A stretch of 64,000 bases of DNA, taken from NCBI RefSeq assembly GCF_012027615.1, contig NZ_SNUT01000005.1:1-64000 (forward strand). The letters are read 5' to 3'. Below, in pieces: positions 1 to 8,593 of this stretch. Numbering within the stretch: position 1 is the first letter of the stretch; each line of letters opens with the position of its first letter. The stretch is from Thermococcus sp. 21S7. GTDB taxonomy: Archaea > Methanobacteriota_B > Thermococci > Thermococcales > Thermococcaceae. The notes beneath the pieces are model-generated. The model did not search any database, had not been told where the DNA came from, and saw nothing but the letters and a program-made list of their open reading frames with translations. Both the position numbers and the translations under genes were made by a program.

Positions 1-371
1 CTGGTGGACGTTGGCAACGTTCTGGGGAAGATTGACGTTGTGGAAGACTTCGAGTATCATCTGGCACTCTACGCCAGAATCGCGCGAAAGGTCCCGAAGG
101 GAAGTAGAAATCACACGGTGGTACTTGAATAGAGAAGTTCACCTTCACGTTCCTTGAGGATCCATCGAAGGTGGAGAGGTACTTCGAAACGATAACCAGA
201 AAGTACCTCGACATCAGGGGTAAAATGAGCTTCATGTTCCTGAACGTTGATATGGCATCCGCGTACCTCACAAAGGGTCTGGAGGAGGACTCGGACTACG
301 TGATAGAGGTTGTGGGGGATGATTTAAAGCTCAAAAAATGTCCGGGGGCTGCGGGGAATGAGGCTTGCTGA
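1..371 (+). pseudogene. DUF257 family protein, frameshifted (5' end outside window)
   Basis: The frame entering the window ends at a TAG at 130-132. Homologous reading resumes in another frame around 129 and runs to 371. Restoring one G in the run at 127 (CTTGGAATAGAG for CTTGAATAGAG) joins the frames as ...VVLGIEKF..., so a single-base deletion is the simplest explanation. The C-terminal part (FMFLNVDMASAYL...GLEEDSDYVIEV) parallels the downstream gene's YFVNLDLADRRYV...LEESFIRVIRI, which marks the two as tandem paralogs. DUF257 is a Thermococcales family of unknown function. I cannot tell a real decay event from a sequencing error. Confidence 0.7.
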
Positions 372-969
372 ATATCTCAACCGTGTTGAATGGGGGGAGA
401 ATGTCCTCGTAGAACACACGTCGTTATCCTCCTATCCTCTGATTTTCCACACTATCGGAGAGACGTACGGATGGGAAAGAATACTAATCGTTGACGTTCT
501 CGACTCCATCATGCCCGTTCTCAGATGGCTACGGCTGTCGGGCATCCGGATACCAGAGAATATACGGAGAATCAAAGTGGGCGGAAACTCCGGCTGGGGG
601 GAAGTGGTTTTTGAAGTCGACCCCCACAAGGATCCGGGAATATTCCTCAACCGTCTCTCGGCCAACGTCAGGGAGTACTATCAGAAGAATCCCAAGACGG
701 TCTCTATCCTCATGAACCCCGAGAAGATGATTCCGCTCCACAGCAACAACCCGAGGTTTATCCTCACCCTGGCCAACCTGGGCTATGCCTTCCTTGGAAA
801 CCAAATCCGCAAGACGTTCTACTTCGTCAACCTCGACTTGGCGGACAGGCGGTATGTGGCCATACTGGAGGAATCATTTATAAGGGTCATCAGAATCCAC
901 GACGATGGGAGAGTCCTCCTGCTAAAATCCCCCCAAGTTGAGGAGGAGGGACGGACACTCGAACTGTGA
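358..969 (+). CDS. DUF257 family protein
   Basis: This 203-residue soluble protein matches my recollection of DUF257, a Thermococcales-specific family of unknown function. No signal peptide or membrane span is visible. Its last 80 residues parallel the frameshifted copy just upstream, so the two are tandem duplicates. The start ATG at 358 lies inside the 3' end of that copy (14-base overlap), which implies translational coupling. The N-terminal AEYLNRVEWGENVLVEHTS and the central VSILMNPEKM stretch are the most family-like parts. Function cannot be inferred from the context, because the next gene acts in tRNA thiolation. Confidence 0.7.
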   Translation: MRLAEYLNRVEWGENVLVEHTSLSSYPLIFHTIGETYGWERILIVDVLDSIMPVLRWLRLSGIRIPENIRRIKVGGNSGWGEVVFEVDPHKDPGIFLNRLSANVREYYQKNPKTVSILMNPEKMIPLHSNNPRFILTLANLGYAFLGNQIRKTFYFVNLDLADRRYVAILEESFIRVIRIHDDGRVLLLKSPQVEEEGRTLEL

Positions 970-985
970 CAGGGTGAAGAAAAAT

Positions 986-1906
986 ATGCCGATGAGATGC
1001 AAGTTCTGCGAGAGGCCGGCCTTCATCAAGCTCCACTATCCGAGAACCTACCTCTGCCCGGAGCACTTCACCGAGTACTTCGAGAGAAAGGTAAAGCGGA
1101 CCATAGAGCGCTACAAGCTCATAAGGCCCGGCGAGAGGATTCTGGTCGTCGTGAGCGGGGGGAAGGACTCGGCCGTCACCGCCCACGTCCTCAAGAAGCT
1201 CGGCTACGACATCGAATGCCTCCACATCAACCTGGGCATCGGCGAGTACTCCGAGAAGAGCGAGGAGTACGCCAAGAGGCAGTGCGAAGCTTTGGGAGTT
1301 CCGCTACACATCGTCCGCGTCAAAGAGCTACTCGGAAGGAGCATCGGGGAGGTGAGGACGAGAAGACCGACCTGCTCCTACTGCGGGCTGACCAAGCGCT
1401 ACATCTTCAACAAGTTCGCCTACGACAACGGCTTCGATGCCGTCGCCACAGGGCACAACCTCGACGACGAGGCGAGCTTCATCTTTGCCAACCTGATGAA
1501 CTGGAACACACAGTACCTCGCCAAACAGGGGCCGGTAACTCCGGCACAGTTCAACGGAAAGCTCGTGAAGAAGATAAAGCCGCTCTACGAGCTGACCGAG
1601 AGGGAGGTCGTCGCCTACGCCCTGGCGAACGGCATAGAGTATCACATCGAGGAATGCCCCCACGCGATCGGGGCGCCAACCATCGAGTACAAGGGGATAC
1701 TCAACGAGATGGAGGAGAAGAGGCCGGGAACTAAAATCAACTTCGTCAAAGGCTACCTTCGCAAAAAGAAGCTCTTCGAAGCCGAGCTCCAGGAAACGGA
1801 GCTGAGGGAGTGCAGGATATGCGGAATGCCATCGAGCGGCGAGGTCTGCTCCTTCTGCAGGTTCTGGCGCAGGGAGGAACCGATAGAGTTCAAGGTGAAC
1901 AGATGA
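986..1906 (+). CDS. TtuA/NcsA-family tRNA 2-thiolation protein (adenylating N-type ATP-pyrophosphatase)
   Basis: This enzyme type activates a tRNA uridine by adenylation and replaces its oxygen with sulfur, using a sulfur-carrier protein. An N-terminal zinc finger (CKFC near residue 6, then CPEH) precedes the PP-loop SGGKDS near residue 57. A Cys-rich active site follows (CSYCG, and later EECPHA), where relatives bind an iron-sulfur cluster. A second zinc finger (CRICG...CSFC) closes the protein. I place the start at ATG 986, behind AGGGTGA at 971-977. A longer reading from 938 lacks a ribosome site and overlaps DUF257. ATG 992 is an alternative. The stop overlaps the next gene by four bases. 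A paralog lies at 47172-48143. Confidence 0.9.
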   Translation: MPMRCKFCERPAFIKLHYPRTYLCPEHFTEYFERKVKRTIERYKLIRPGERILVVVSGGKDSAVTAHVLKKLGYDIECLHINLGIGEYSEKSEEYAKRQCEALGVPLHIVRVKELLGRSIGEVRTRRPTCSYCGLTKRYIFNKFAYDNGFDAVATGHNLDDEASFIFANLMNWNTQYLAKQGPVTPAQFNGKLVKKIKPLYELTEREVVAYALANGIEYHIEECPHAIGAPTIEYKGILNEMEEKRPGTKINFVKGYLRKKKLFEAELQETELRECRICGMPSSGEVCSFCRFWRREEPIEFKVNR

Positions 1907-2397
1907 GGGTCGTTGTGACGTTTCCAAAGCTCAGAAGAAGGTTTCTCAGATTTATGAGGGCGTATATTGCATTTCTTTGGGCCGGAGCACTGATTTCGTT
2001 TTCCATGATGTTCGTGTACGCATTGAGAGGACTGCCTGCCCCGGCCATAACGTACCTGACGGCGGCGGCGTTTTTCACCACGTCGGGCATGATGTACTCC
2101 GAGCTACACGATGAGATAAGAAAAACCCGCTTTTCCGTATACTGGCGCTTCTTCAGCAGGTACTCCCCTCCCCTAGGGGGATACGCTGTTCTGCACATTC
2201 TAACAGGGCTCATTTTTATCGTTGCTGATCTGTTAAAGGGCGGCTATGCGCCCGTAGCGCTCGCCCTAATCCTTAAGGGGGTCTTTGAGCACTCCCTTCA
2301 GGGGGCTGTGGAGAACCTCAAGGCGGCGTCCGTTCTATACCACGAGACGATAAACGGGGAACTCGACAGGCTCGCACTCAAGGATCCGTTCAAGTGA
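1903..2397 (+). CDS. Small integral membrane protein
   Basis: I do not recognise this 164-residue protein. It has four hydrophobic stretches (about residues 15-40, 45-62, 90-110 and 115-135) and polar connecting loops. The ATG at 1903 overlaps the TGA of the thiolation gene in an ATGA arrangement, with GGTGA a few bases upstream, so the two genes are translationally coupled. Its 3' end overlaps the convergent glycosyltransferase gene by eight bases. No enzymatic motif is seen. Confidence 0.65.
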   Translation: MRVVVTFPKLRRRFLRFMRAYIAFLWAGALISFSMMFVYALRGLPAPAITYLTAAAFFTTSGMMYSELHDEIRKTRFSVYWRFFSRYSPPLGGYAVLHILTGLIFIVADLLKGGYAPVALALILKGVFEHSLQGAVENLKAASVLYHETINGELDRLALKDPFK

Positions 2398-3733
2398 AGC
2401 GCCTCGTTTTCTCCCAGTGGAACTTTCCAACGAGCAGCCTTATGAGTCCCCGGAGGGTGTAAACGACACCCGCAACCACGAAAATCATGAAGTAGAGGGG
2501 ATACGCCAGAACGAACCACCACTGAACCCCAAAGCCGGTTCTGCTCCTCTCAACCCAGTTGGAGTAGGCTACGGAGAACCAGAAGGCCAGAAAGGCTATC
2601 ACTGAAACCGCCAGAAAGAGCCGCGGTCTGGCAATCAGAAGGGGGACTCCCCCGGATAAGAGGAGATAGCCGTTGATGAGAACGGACAGAAACCAGAACA
2701 CAGGCACGAGGTAGCTCATCATGTAGAAGTGCTCTATGAAGGCTTCGGTTATGCCGGAACAGCTCCTCAGGACGGGCCAGTAGTAATCAAGCATCACCTG
2801 GAGGTGGCCTTGAGCCCAGCGAGAGCGCTGTTTGATGTAGTCCCTGAGTGTCTCAACGGCCTCTTCCCAACCGACAACCGAATGGCAGTACCAGAAGCGG
2901 TAGCCCTCTATGAGAGCCCTTGCCCAGAGGTCGGTATCCTCCGTCACAGAATCCCCGCGAAACTTGCCCAGGCGGAGGAGGTGGGAGAACCTGAGCAGGG
3001 CAACGGTTCCCCCGTACTTTCCATTCTCGCTGAGCTTGAGGTCACCCTCGATGGCAACGTTAAAACCCACGAGCCGTTCTAGGGTTATGAAGCGAGTTAC
3101 AAAGTTTCGATTCCAGTTCCTAGGTCTGACGTTGGCCTGTACCCCTATTATGTAGTTCGGGGCCCCCTCCATTATCCCAACGAGCCGTCTGATCGTGTTG
3201 GGGGCTATCAGGTAGTCCGCGTCAAGGATGAAAATGTAATCTGGTCGGTTAAAGGCCTTCTCTATAACCTCCAGGGTGTAGTTGAGGGCGTGGGGTTTGC
3301 TCCGTCCCCTGTGTGGGGGAACGTTTATAACCACGACCCTGTCGGGGTTGGACGACTCAATTTTCCTCATGACCTCCAGCGTTCCATCGGTGGAGTTGTC
3401 GTTTATCAGGAAAATCCTCAAGTTGAAGTAATCCTGGTTAAGAACCGTTACCGCAGTTTTTTCAATGACGCTCTCCTCATTGTGGGCGGGTATCAGCACG
3501 TACACAACGGGCTCGAAGAAACCCCTGGGAACCTCCCTCGGACTGTAGGGATATTCACGACGTGTTGAAACCAGGAGAAGGGTGTAGAAAAAAACTCCCG
3601 ATGATACCATGAGGAACAGGAACAGGAGAATGGCCTCAAGTATGTACTGTGCGGGGACTATCAACGACAATCCAATAACCATGAGGGCGTACAGGTACAG
3701 CACGGACTGGAATTTCAGCGAGGGCTTCATCAT
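2390..3733 (-). CDS. Family 2 glycosyltransferase, processive cellulose/hyaluronan synthase type
   Basis: This 447-residue membrane-bound GT2 would polymerise sugars from a nucleotide-sugar donor on the cytoplasmic face. Two N-terminal membrane spans (about 10-30 and 32-55) precede the GT-A domain. Its hallmark residues are visible: IPAHNEE, DNSTDGT, the DAD metal triad, TEDTD and the QRSRW (QxxRW) acceptor motif. At least three C-terminal spans follow. Upstream on this strand, GGTATTTATACC (3752-3763) is a TATA box about 25 bases before the ATG, so the transcript is probably leaderless. ATG 3730 is an equally possible start. The product polymer is unknown. Confidence 0.85.
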   Translation of the reverse strand: MMKPSLKFQSVLYLYALMVIGLSLIVPAQYILEAILLFLFLMVSSGVFFYTLLLVSTRREYPYSPREVPRGFFEPVVYVLIPAHNEESVIEKTAVTVLNQDYFNLRIFLINDNSTDGTLEVMRKIESSNPDRVVVINVPPHRGRSKPHALNYTLEVIEKAFNRPDYIFILDADYLIAPNTIRRLVGIMEGAPNYIIGVQANVRPRNWNRNFVTRFITLERLVGFNVAIEGDLKLSENGKYGGTVALLRFSHLLRLGKFRGDSVTEDTDLWARALIEGYRFWYCHSVVGWEEAVETLRDYIKQRSRWAQGHLQVMLDYYWPVLRSCSGITEAFIEHFYMMSYLVPVFWFLSVLINGYLLLSGGVPLLIARPRLFLAVSVIAFLAFWFSVAYSNWVERSRTGFGVQWWFVLAYPLYFMIFVVAGVVYTLRGLIRLLVGKFHWEKTRRFT

Positions 3734-3774
3734 AAGAGTTTTAGGGGATTTGGTATAAATACCCGCCGGTTGAA

Positions 3775-4203
3775 ATGGCGGGAATAAAAATCATCGGGGC
3801 ATCCCATCCCAGCAAGTTCGCGAAGGAGTTCGGAAGGGGAGGGGTGGAGATTGAGAGCACCGAAAGGTATTCCGCAGAATTCAATCTCCACGGACATCGA
3901 TGCAGGGTGGTTCACGACCACACCACTGGAGAGGTTGTAATCTGGTTCGAGGCGCAGGCATTCACCGAAATCCTAACGAGGATGCTGTCCCTAACCGAGT
4001 ACCTTGGAAAAGCGCTCGTGGTGGGGATCGTCCCGGGGATGAGAATCGACGGAGACGCGTTTATCTGGGTTCCAGGGGGAGAGATAAAACTCTCCCGCGC
4101 AGGGGAGGGGCTCTGGATCGGCTGGGACGGGACGAATGGGGTTTTCTCGGCAACAGTTCCGGGGATAGCTGAGCTGATAAGCATTCTAAGGGGAGCGAAA
4201 TGA
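3775..4203 (+). CDS. Hypothetical protein (142 aa)
   Basis: This is a small soluble protein without a recognised family. It has a basic N terminus (IKIIGASHPSKFAKEFGRGG), alternating beta-rich segments (FNLHGHRCRVVHD, GEVVIWFEAQAF) and a hydrophobic middle. It is divergent from the GT2 gene and overlaps the following membrane protein by four bases, so the two are probably co-translated. The nearly palindromic TATA element at 3752-3763 is too close to serve this ATG well unless the true start is further in. The start is therefore uncertain. Confidence 0.6.
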   Translation: MAGIKIIGASHPSKFAKEFGRGGVEIESTERYSAEFNLHGHRCRVVHDHTTGEVVIWFEAQAFTEILTRMLSLTEYLGKALVVGIVPGMRIDGDAFIWVPGGEIKLSRAGEGLWIGWDGTNGVFSATVPGIAELISILRGAK

Positions 4204-6521
4204 GAAGGATATACGTGGCGATCCTCCTCGTAATTTCAGTACTTGAGTTCCTGCCCCTATTCCTGGCTCCAAGTCCCCCTGACCTTCAGGGCGACGGGCT
4301 TGGACACCTGTTTAAGATTCATAAACTCATGGAAAGCGGATGGGAACCCTGGATTGAAGACTGGTACGCGGGTTTTCCATTCCTCAGGTTTTATCCCCCG
4401 GCCTCTTATATTGCCGCAGCGTTTCTCGGAAGGCTCCTCGGGAGCGATGTGCGGGGGTACGCCGCAACGCTTGCCATAACATCATTCATTGGGGCGTTTT
4501 CGATGTATCTTTACCTGGAAACAACGAGAAAGGAAAGGTACATCGCCCCGATTCTGTTTCTCCTGTTTCCGTGGCGCCTGGGTGTAGCTTATATTGAGGG
4601 AAACTTCCCGAGGGCGAACTCAATAAACCTCATGCCCCTGTTTTTCCTGGCCATCTTTTGGATGAGTGAACACAGGGAAAGGTACATCTTGGCCTCGGCA
4701 GTGGCAATATCGGTGGTTTCACTCACCCATCACTCAATACTCGTTCCGCTTACCATCACGTCACTGATACTCCTCCGTAAGAAGGTAAATAACATCAACG
4801 CGCTGGGAAATTTTTTCAAGGTGGGGGGTGCGGTCGTAACACTCACCGCCTTTTGGTACCTCCCATTCATGTTCGAGAGGAACTGGACCCACTTCTGGAA
4901 CATCTACCAAAATAAATGGTTGTTCGCGGGATACAGCATTTCCCCCAGTTTATTCAAGGAGCCGGTGGGTTGTTCCATTCTGATAGCAACCGGAATAGTC
5001 CTAGCGGTCGGAGTACTCAGACGGCGAGTTGACCCCGTGAAAATACTCCTGGTTTCAGTTTACACGTACCTGGCAATGGGATACTACTCCCCCACCCCAT
5101 GGATACACTCACTTCCAATCCTTTCCATGATACCCCCGTACAGATGGATGGACATGGTCTGCATGATCGTTCCCCTCATGGCGGCGGAATCTTTATCAGA
5201 CCTCAATCTCAACCGAAAAGCTTTCACCGGTCTCAGCCTGATCCTCATCCTGCTCACACCCGCCATTATCTCATTCAACGGAATACATGAATACCCCGAA
5301 AACATCAAAGAGCTGGGAGACTTCCTTGGGGGATTCCCCGGCAATGAGTGGAGGTTCGTGGTCTATCCCCCAACTGGAACATCCTACTACAGCTATCTGC
5401 CGGCATTATGTTCAAAGCTCACGATGAATGGGCGGTACCATGAGGGCAACCCCGCCGGGGATGGAGAGTGGAGACTGTGGTACCTGTCCGAGACTGGGAA
5501 GAACGTCACCCCTTACCTCAGGGCATACTCCATAAGATTCTTCATAAGCTGCACCAATTTCGCACCCGCAGGCTATCACAGAACGACGGAGATTGGAAAC
5601 TGCGTTGTTTATTCCTCAAACGTGAGCTTCGCAAGGCCGGTACGGATTGTGCTTGCGGGAAAGTTCTACGAGATGCCGAGGGACTACGCGTACGTTAAAA
5701 ATGCAGTCAATGTAAAAATGTTCCCACCAACGGCCATCGGCGTGATTTACGCGGGCCAGCCCACGGAACAGGAGAAAGAGGTGCTGTGGAGATTTGTACG
5801 GGACGGAGGCACCCTTGTGTGGATACCTGAAGGGAGCGGAGAGCTCTTCGGAATTAACGCCACCATGGAAATAATAAACGGCTCAAGACTTAACTCAGAG
5901 GAATACAACATCTCGTTATTCTCTCCCTTTACCTACCAAGGCATGCCGTGGTACGGTCCCCTCTTCGATAACGTGAGCACCATTATAGGCTCGGGGAACC
6001 GCACGCTGCTGGGATGGATCAGCGTGGGTAAGGGGAGGGTGTACCTAGTCGGGGGAAACCTCCTCTTCCATGCCCTGTACTGGAACTCCAGCTATGAACT
6101 GGATTTAATACTAAACCTCGCGAAAAAAGATAGAAACATCACGTACTCCGTTCTGGATAGGGCGGATGGGGAATACACGCTGTATGTAAGTGCGGATACC
6201 CCCGCAGTGCTGGAAATCTCCGAGGCGTACTATCCTCATTGGCATATAAAAATAGACAACGATGAAATACTTCCGGTGAGGAACGACAGAACCGGTCTAA
6301 CCTTGGTGCCCATAACTCACAGTGGGGTGCTTCGGGGGAGGTTCGTGGACCCCTTTGCACCCCTGCGAAGATATTCGGCGCTCGGATGGGTACTCCTTCT
6401 TGTGTATCTTGGATTCAAAACGCTATCCGATAGGAAAAAACGTGTTGAAATTGTTCGGGAGGCGAATTTAACATCCCAGACCTCCCAATCAAAAAAATTG
6501 GGGGAACCTAAAGCTCCCTAA
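4200..6521 (+). CDS. Large multi-pass membrane protein, PTPS-related/GT-C-like type
   Basis: This 773-residue protein has an N-terminal half with about nine to ten membrane spans. A large extracytoplasmic domain (about 360-720) follows, with many N-glycosylation sequons, and one C-terminal span (about 735-752) before a short basic tail. The early acidic motif DLQGDGLGH after the first span resembles the catalytic first loop of GT-C enzymes. The layout recalls the archaeal integral membrane family labelled 6-pyruvoyl-tetrahydropterin synthase-related. I infer a lipid-linked-sugar glycosyltransferase or surface-glycan role, without proof. Its ATG overlaps the preceding TGA. Its 3' end overlaps the convergent glucanotransferase by 14 bases. 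Confidence 0.65.
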   Translation: MRRIYVAILLVISVLEFLPLFLAPSPPDLQGDGLGHLFKIHKLMESGWEPWIEDWYAGFPFLRFYPPASYIAAAFLGRLLGSDVRGYAATLAITSFIGAFSMYLYLETTRKERYIAPILFLLFPWRLGVAYIEGNFPRANSINLMPLFFLAIFWMSEHRERYILASAVAISVVSLTHHSILVPLTITSLILLRKKVNNINALGNFFKVGGAVVTLTAFWYLPFMFERNWTHFWNIYQNKWLFAGYSISPSLFKEPVGCSILIATGIVLAVGVLRRRVDPVKILLVSVYTYLAMGYYSPTPWIHSLPILSMIPPYRWMDMVCMIVPLMAAESLSDLNLNRKAFTGLSLILILLTPAIISFNGIHEYPENIKELGDFLGGFPGNEWRFVVYPPTGTSYYSYLPALCSKLTMNGRYHEGNPAGDGEWRLWYLSETGKNVTPYLRAYSIRFFISCTNFAPAGYHRTTEIGNCVVYSSNVSFARPVRIVLAGKFYEMPRDYAYVKNAVNVKMFPPTAIGVIYAGQPTEQEKEVLWRFVRDGGTLVWIPEGSGELFGINATMEIINGSRLNSEEYNISLFSPFTYQGMPWYGPLFDNVSTIIGSGNRTLLGWISVGKGRVYLVGGNLLFHALYWNSSYELDLILNLAKKDRNITYSVLDRADGEYTLYVSADTPAVLEISEAYYPHWHIKIDNDEILPVRNDRTGLTLVPITHSGVLRGRFVDPFAPLRRYSALGWVLLLVYLGFKTLSDRKKRVEIVREANLTSQTSQSKKLGEPKAP

Positions 6522-8466
6522 ACCTAATCCTGAACCTCAGCTCCCCGTCCAGGGGGAACAGCAGGGTATAGCTGACACCCTGCTGGATGAAGTCCCAGCC
6601 GGCCTCGCTCTGGCTGAGGGTCTTTATCGGGTACTTCCAGACCTTTGCCTTCCTGTCAAGCTCTATCTCCACCTTTCCGATGCCGTAGGGGTCGTTCACC
6701 TCAAAGCTTTCAGCCTCGAACTCCCCCGGCTCTTCCATGACGCTGTGGACGGCCAGGTTCAGTTCAACGCCGAACAGTGCCCTGGCATCACTCTTCACAG
6801 TGTAATCGACCCTGAATCCGCCCTCCTCCAGCAGGAAAGACTTCTCAACCCTGGTCGGCCTTCCGGAAACCCTTCCATCGCGCCACAGGGTGACGCCCCC
6901 ATCGAAGATGCTGTAGTCATAGGCCCCCTTCACGAAGTCGCCGAGCTCCAGGTACCTCGCAAGGCGGTACTCGTCCAGGGCAGTCTCGGGGTCGAGGAAA
7001 TGGTCCTGGAGGATGGCCCTCAGATGGCCATCGTAGGCCAGTTCGCGCCTTATCTCCTCGGGAATCTGTTTACCCAGTTCGTGTATGCTCGCAACGCCCT
7101 CATCTCCGCCCTCCTCAGGAGTGGCCGCCTCAGGAACCTCGTGGTAGTGCTCCCACCGCCTCGCGAGAACGTCGTTGTAGTTGACCGCCCTGTTCTTTGA
7201 GCTGAGTTCGAAAAGCGCCCCGCCGTAGGAAGGTTTAAACACCGCGTAGAAGCTTTCGTTCTCCAGAAAGACCTCGTCCCGTCCGTCGAAGTCTATGTCC
7301 CTAACGAAGGTTCCAATCTTCACGTAGCCGTTCGCACGTATGAGGTTCTCCCAGACCGCCCTTCTGAGGTGGGGGAGGTAGACGCCGCCGAAGACACCGT
7401 GCCAGTAGGCGTCGTTGCACTGGGCCTTGAGGAGGAAGTGCCTGGCCTCGGGGTTTTCCCTCACCAGCTTGCTCACCATTAGCATCCTCTTGTGCATGTA
7501 GTTGCTCTCCGGGTACTTGAGGAAGAAGTTCTTCCAGATGCCGCCGCGGACGAAAACGCGGTACCTCTCAAACTTCCCGTGCTGCTTCAGCGTCTCCACG
7601 AACTCGACGAAGAGCTTCGCCTGCTCCGCGGGCAGGGACCATTCGCTCATCTCGAAGTATGAAGCTATCGGAAGGTACACTATGCCCCTTGGCTTGAACC
7701 TCGAAAGGTACTCCGAGTAAAGGGTGAGGTTTATTCCCTCATCGCTTGAAATCCTGTCGAAGAACTCCCTGAGCCAGCCTTTTTTGTATACCCATTCGTA
7801 GGTTCCAGGCCAGACGCCAAACTTCTCGCCGTCGTCGTGGAAAACGGCGACCTTGCTCTCATCACCGTCGTCGAGGGAATGGAGGTACTCTATCGTTTTC
7901 TCAACCGGACGGAAGGGTATGAGGTAGCGCAGCTTCTCGTCTATCGGGAAGACGGCTATAACCTCCCCACCGTCCTCAGTGTAGTACGGCCAGAAGAGGT
8001 CCTCCTTGTTCAGGCCGGCGCTCATGAAGTGGTAATCGTCAACGATGACGTACTCTATACCCGCCTGGCGGAGACTCTTTACGAGCTCCGGCTGCCACAC
8101 GCGTTCGGTCAGCCAGACGCCCCGGGCATCGTAGCCGAGCTTTCTGGCGAAGTTTTTGAGGAGCTTTATCTGCTCTATCCTGTCCTCCTTCGGAATCGCC
8201 GCCAGAACAGGTTCGTAAAAGCCGGCGACGACTATCTCAAGCTGTCCCCTCCTGACGAGGGAGCGGAGGAGGTTAACGTACTCCGGCCGGTTTTCCTCCA
8301 GCCACTCAAGGAGGGGACCGCTTATGTGAACCGCGACCTTCATGTTCGGGTAGTCCTCAAGTATCTCCATGAACGGCCTGTAGGAGCGCTCGTAGGCATC
8401 CTCCAGAACCCAACCAAAGTTACCAAGCGGCTGATGGTTATGGATCCCGAATATGAAGTTCACCAT
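6508..8466 (-). CDS. 4-alpha-glucanotransferase, GH57
   Basis: This enzyme transfers alpha-1,4-glucan segments between malto-oligosaccharides in the cytoplasm (disproportionation and cycloamylose formation). The 652-residue protein closely follows my recollection of the T. litoralis and T. kodakarensis enzymes along its full length. GIHNHQPLGNFGW opens the GH57 barrel, Glu121 (GVWLTERVW) corresponds to the known nucleophile, and Asp212 (VFHDDGEKFG) to the acid/base. A beta-sandwich domain fills the C-terminal 270 residues. ATG 8466 is chosen over an upstream TTG/ATG because GAGGTGG lies just before it and family members begin here. The promoter has a Tgr site directly after its TATA box, the arrangement that means repression without sugar. 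Confidence 0.95.
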   Translation of the reverse strand: MVNFIFGIHNHQPLGNFGWVLEDAYERSYRPFMEILEDYPNMKVAVHISGPLLEWLEENRPEYVNLLRSLVRRGQLEIVVAGFYEPVLAAIPKEDRIEQIKLLKNFARKLGYDARGVWLTERVWQPELVKSLRQAGIEYVIVDDYHFMSAGLNKEDLFWPYYTEDGGEVIAVFPIDEKLRYLIPFRPVEKTIEYLHSLDDGDESKVAVFHDDGEKFGVWPGTYEWVYKKGWLREFFDRISSDEGINLTLYSEYLSRFKPRGIVYLPIASYFEMSEWSLPAEQAKLFVEFVETLKQHGKFERYRVFVRGGIWKNFFLKYPESNYMHKRMLMVSKLVRENPEARHFLLKAQCNDAYWHGVFGGVYLPHLRRAVWENLIRANGYVKIGTFVRDIDFDGRDEVFLENESFYAVFKPSYGGALFELSSKNRAVNYNDVLARRWEHYHEVPEAATPEEGGDEGVASIHELGKQIPEEIRRELAYDGHLRAILQDHFLDPETALDEYRLARYLELGDFVKGAYDYSIFDGGVTLWRDGRVSGRPTRVEKSFLLEEGGFRVDYTVKSDARALFGVELNLAVHSVMEEPGEFEAESFEVNDPYGIGKVEIELDRKAKVWKYPIKTLSQSEAGWDFIQQGVSYTLLFPLDGELRFRIRFREL

Positions 8467-8481
8467 GGCAACCACCTCTGT

Positions 8482-8498
8482 TATCACTAACGGTGATA
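8482..8498. promoter_or_regulatory. Thermococcales glycolytic motif (Tgr/TrmBL1 site), perfect
   Basis: TATCAC-TAACG-GTGATA matches the published consensus TATCAC-N5-GTGATA exactly. It lies between the glucanotransferase TATA element (8510-8519) and its ATG, overlapping the expected transcription start. Known Tgr sites in this position repress when maltodextrin is absent. Confidence 0.92.
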
Positions 8499-8509
8499 TG
8501 GAAAGAAAA

Positions 8510-8519
8510 GCATATAAAC
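8510..8519. promoter_or_regulatory. Shared TATA element of divergent promoters
   Basis: GCATATAAAC reads as a TATA box in both directions: ATATAAA on plus, TTTATATG on minus. Purine-rich BRE-like sequence is present on each upstream side (AAAGAAAA on plus, GAAAAAGG on minus). It sits about 17 bp from the Tgr site on the left and about 19 bp from the one on the right. Confidence 0.6.
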
Positions 8520-8533
8520 CTTTTTCTCCAAGT

Positions 8534-8550
8534 ATTCACTATCGGTGATT
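8534..8550. promoter_or_regulatory. Thermococcales glycolytic motif-like site, imperfect
   Basis: ATTCAC-TATCG-GTGATT differs from TATCAC-N5-GTGATA at a few outer positions but keeps the CAC...GTG core and the five-base spacer. It lies downstream of the shared TATA element relative to the plus-strand secreted protein, near its expected transcription start. The same repressor should therefore control both genes. Confidence 0.7.
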
Positions 8551-8593
8551 ACAGTACACCCATGGGGAATGTACATCACCGGGGGTGTTTAGT

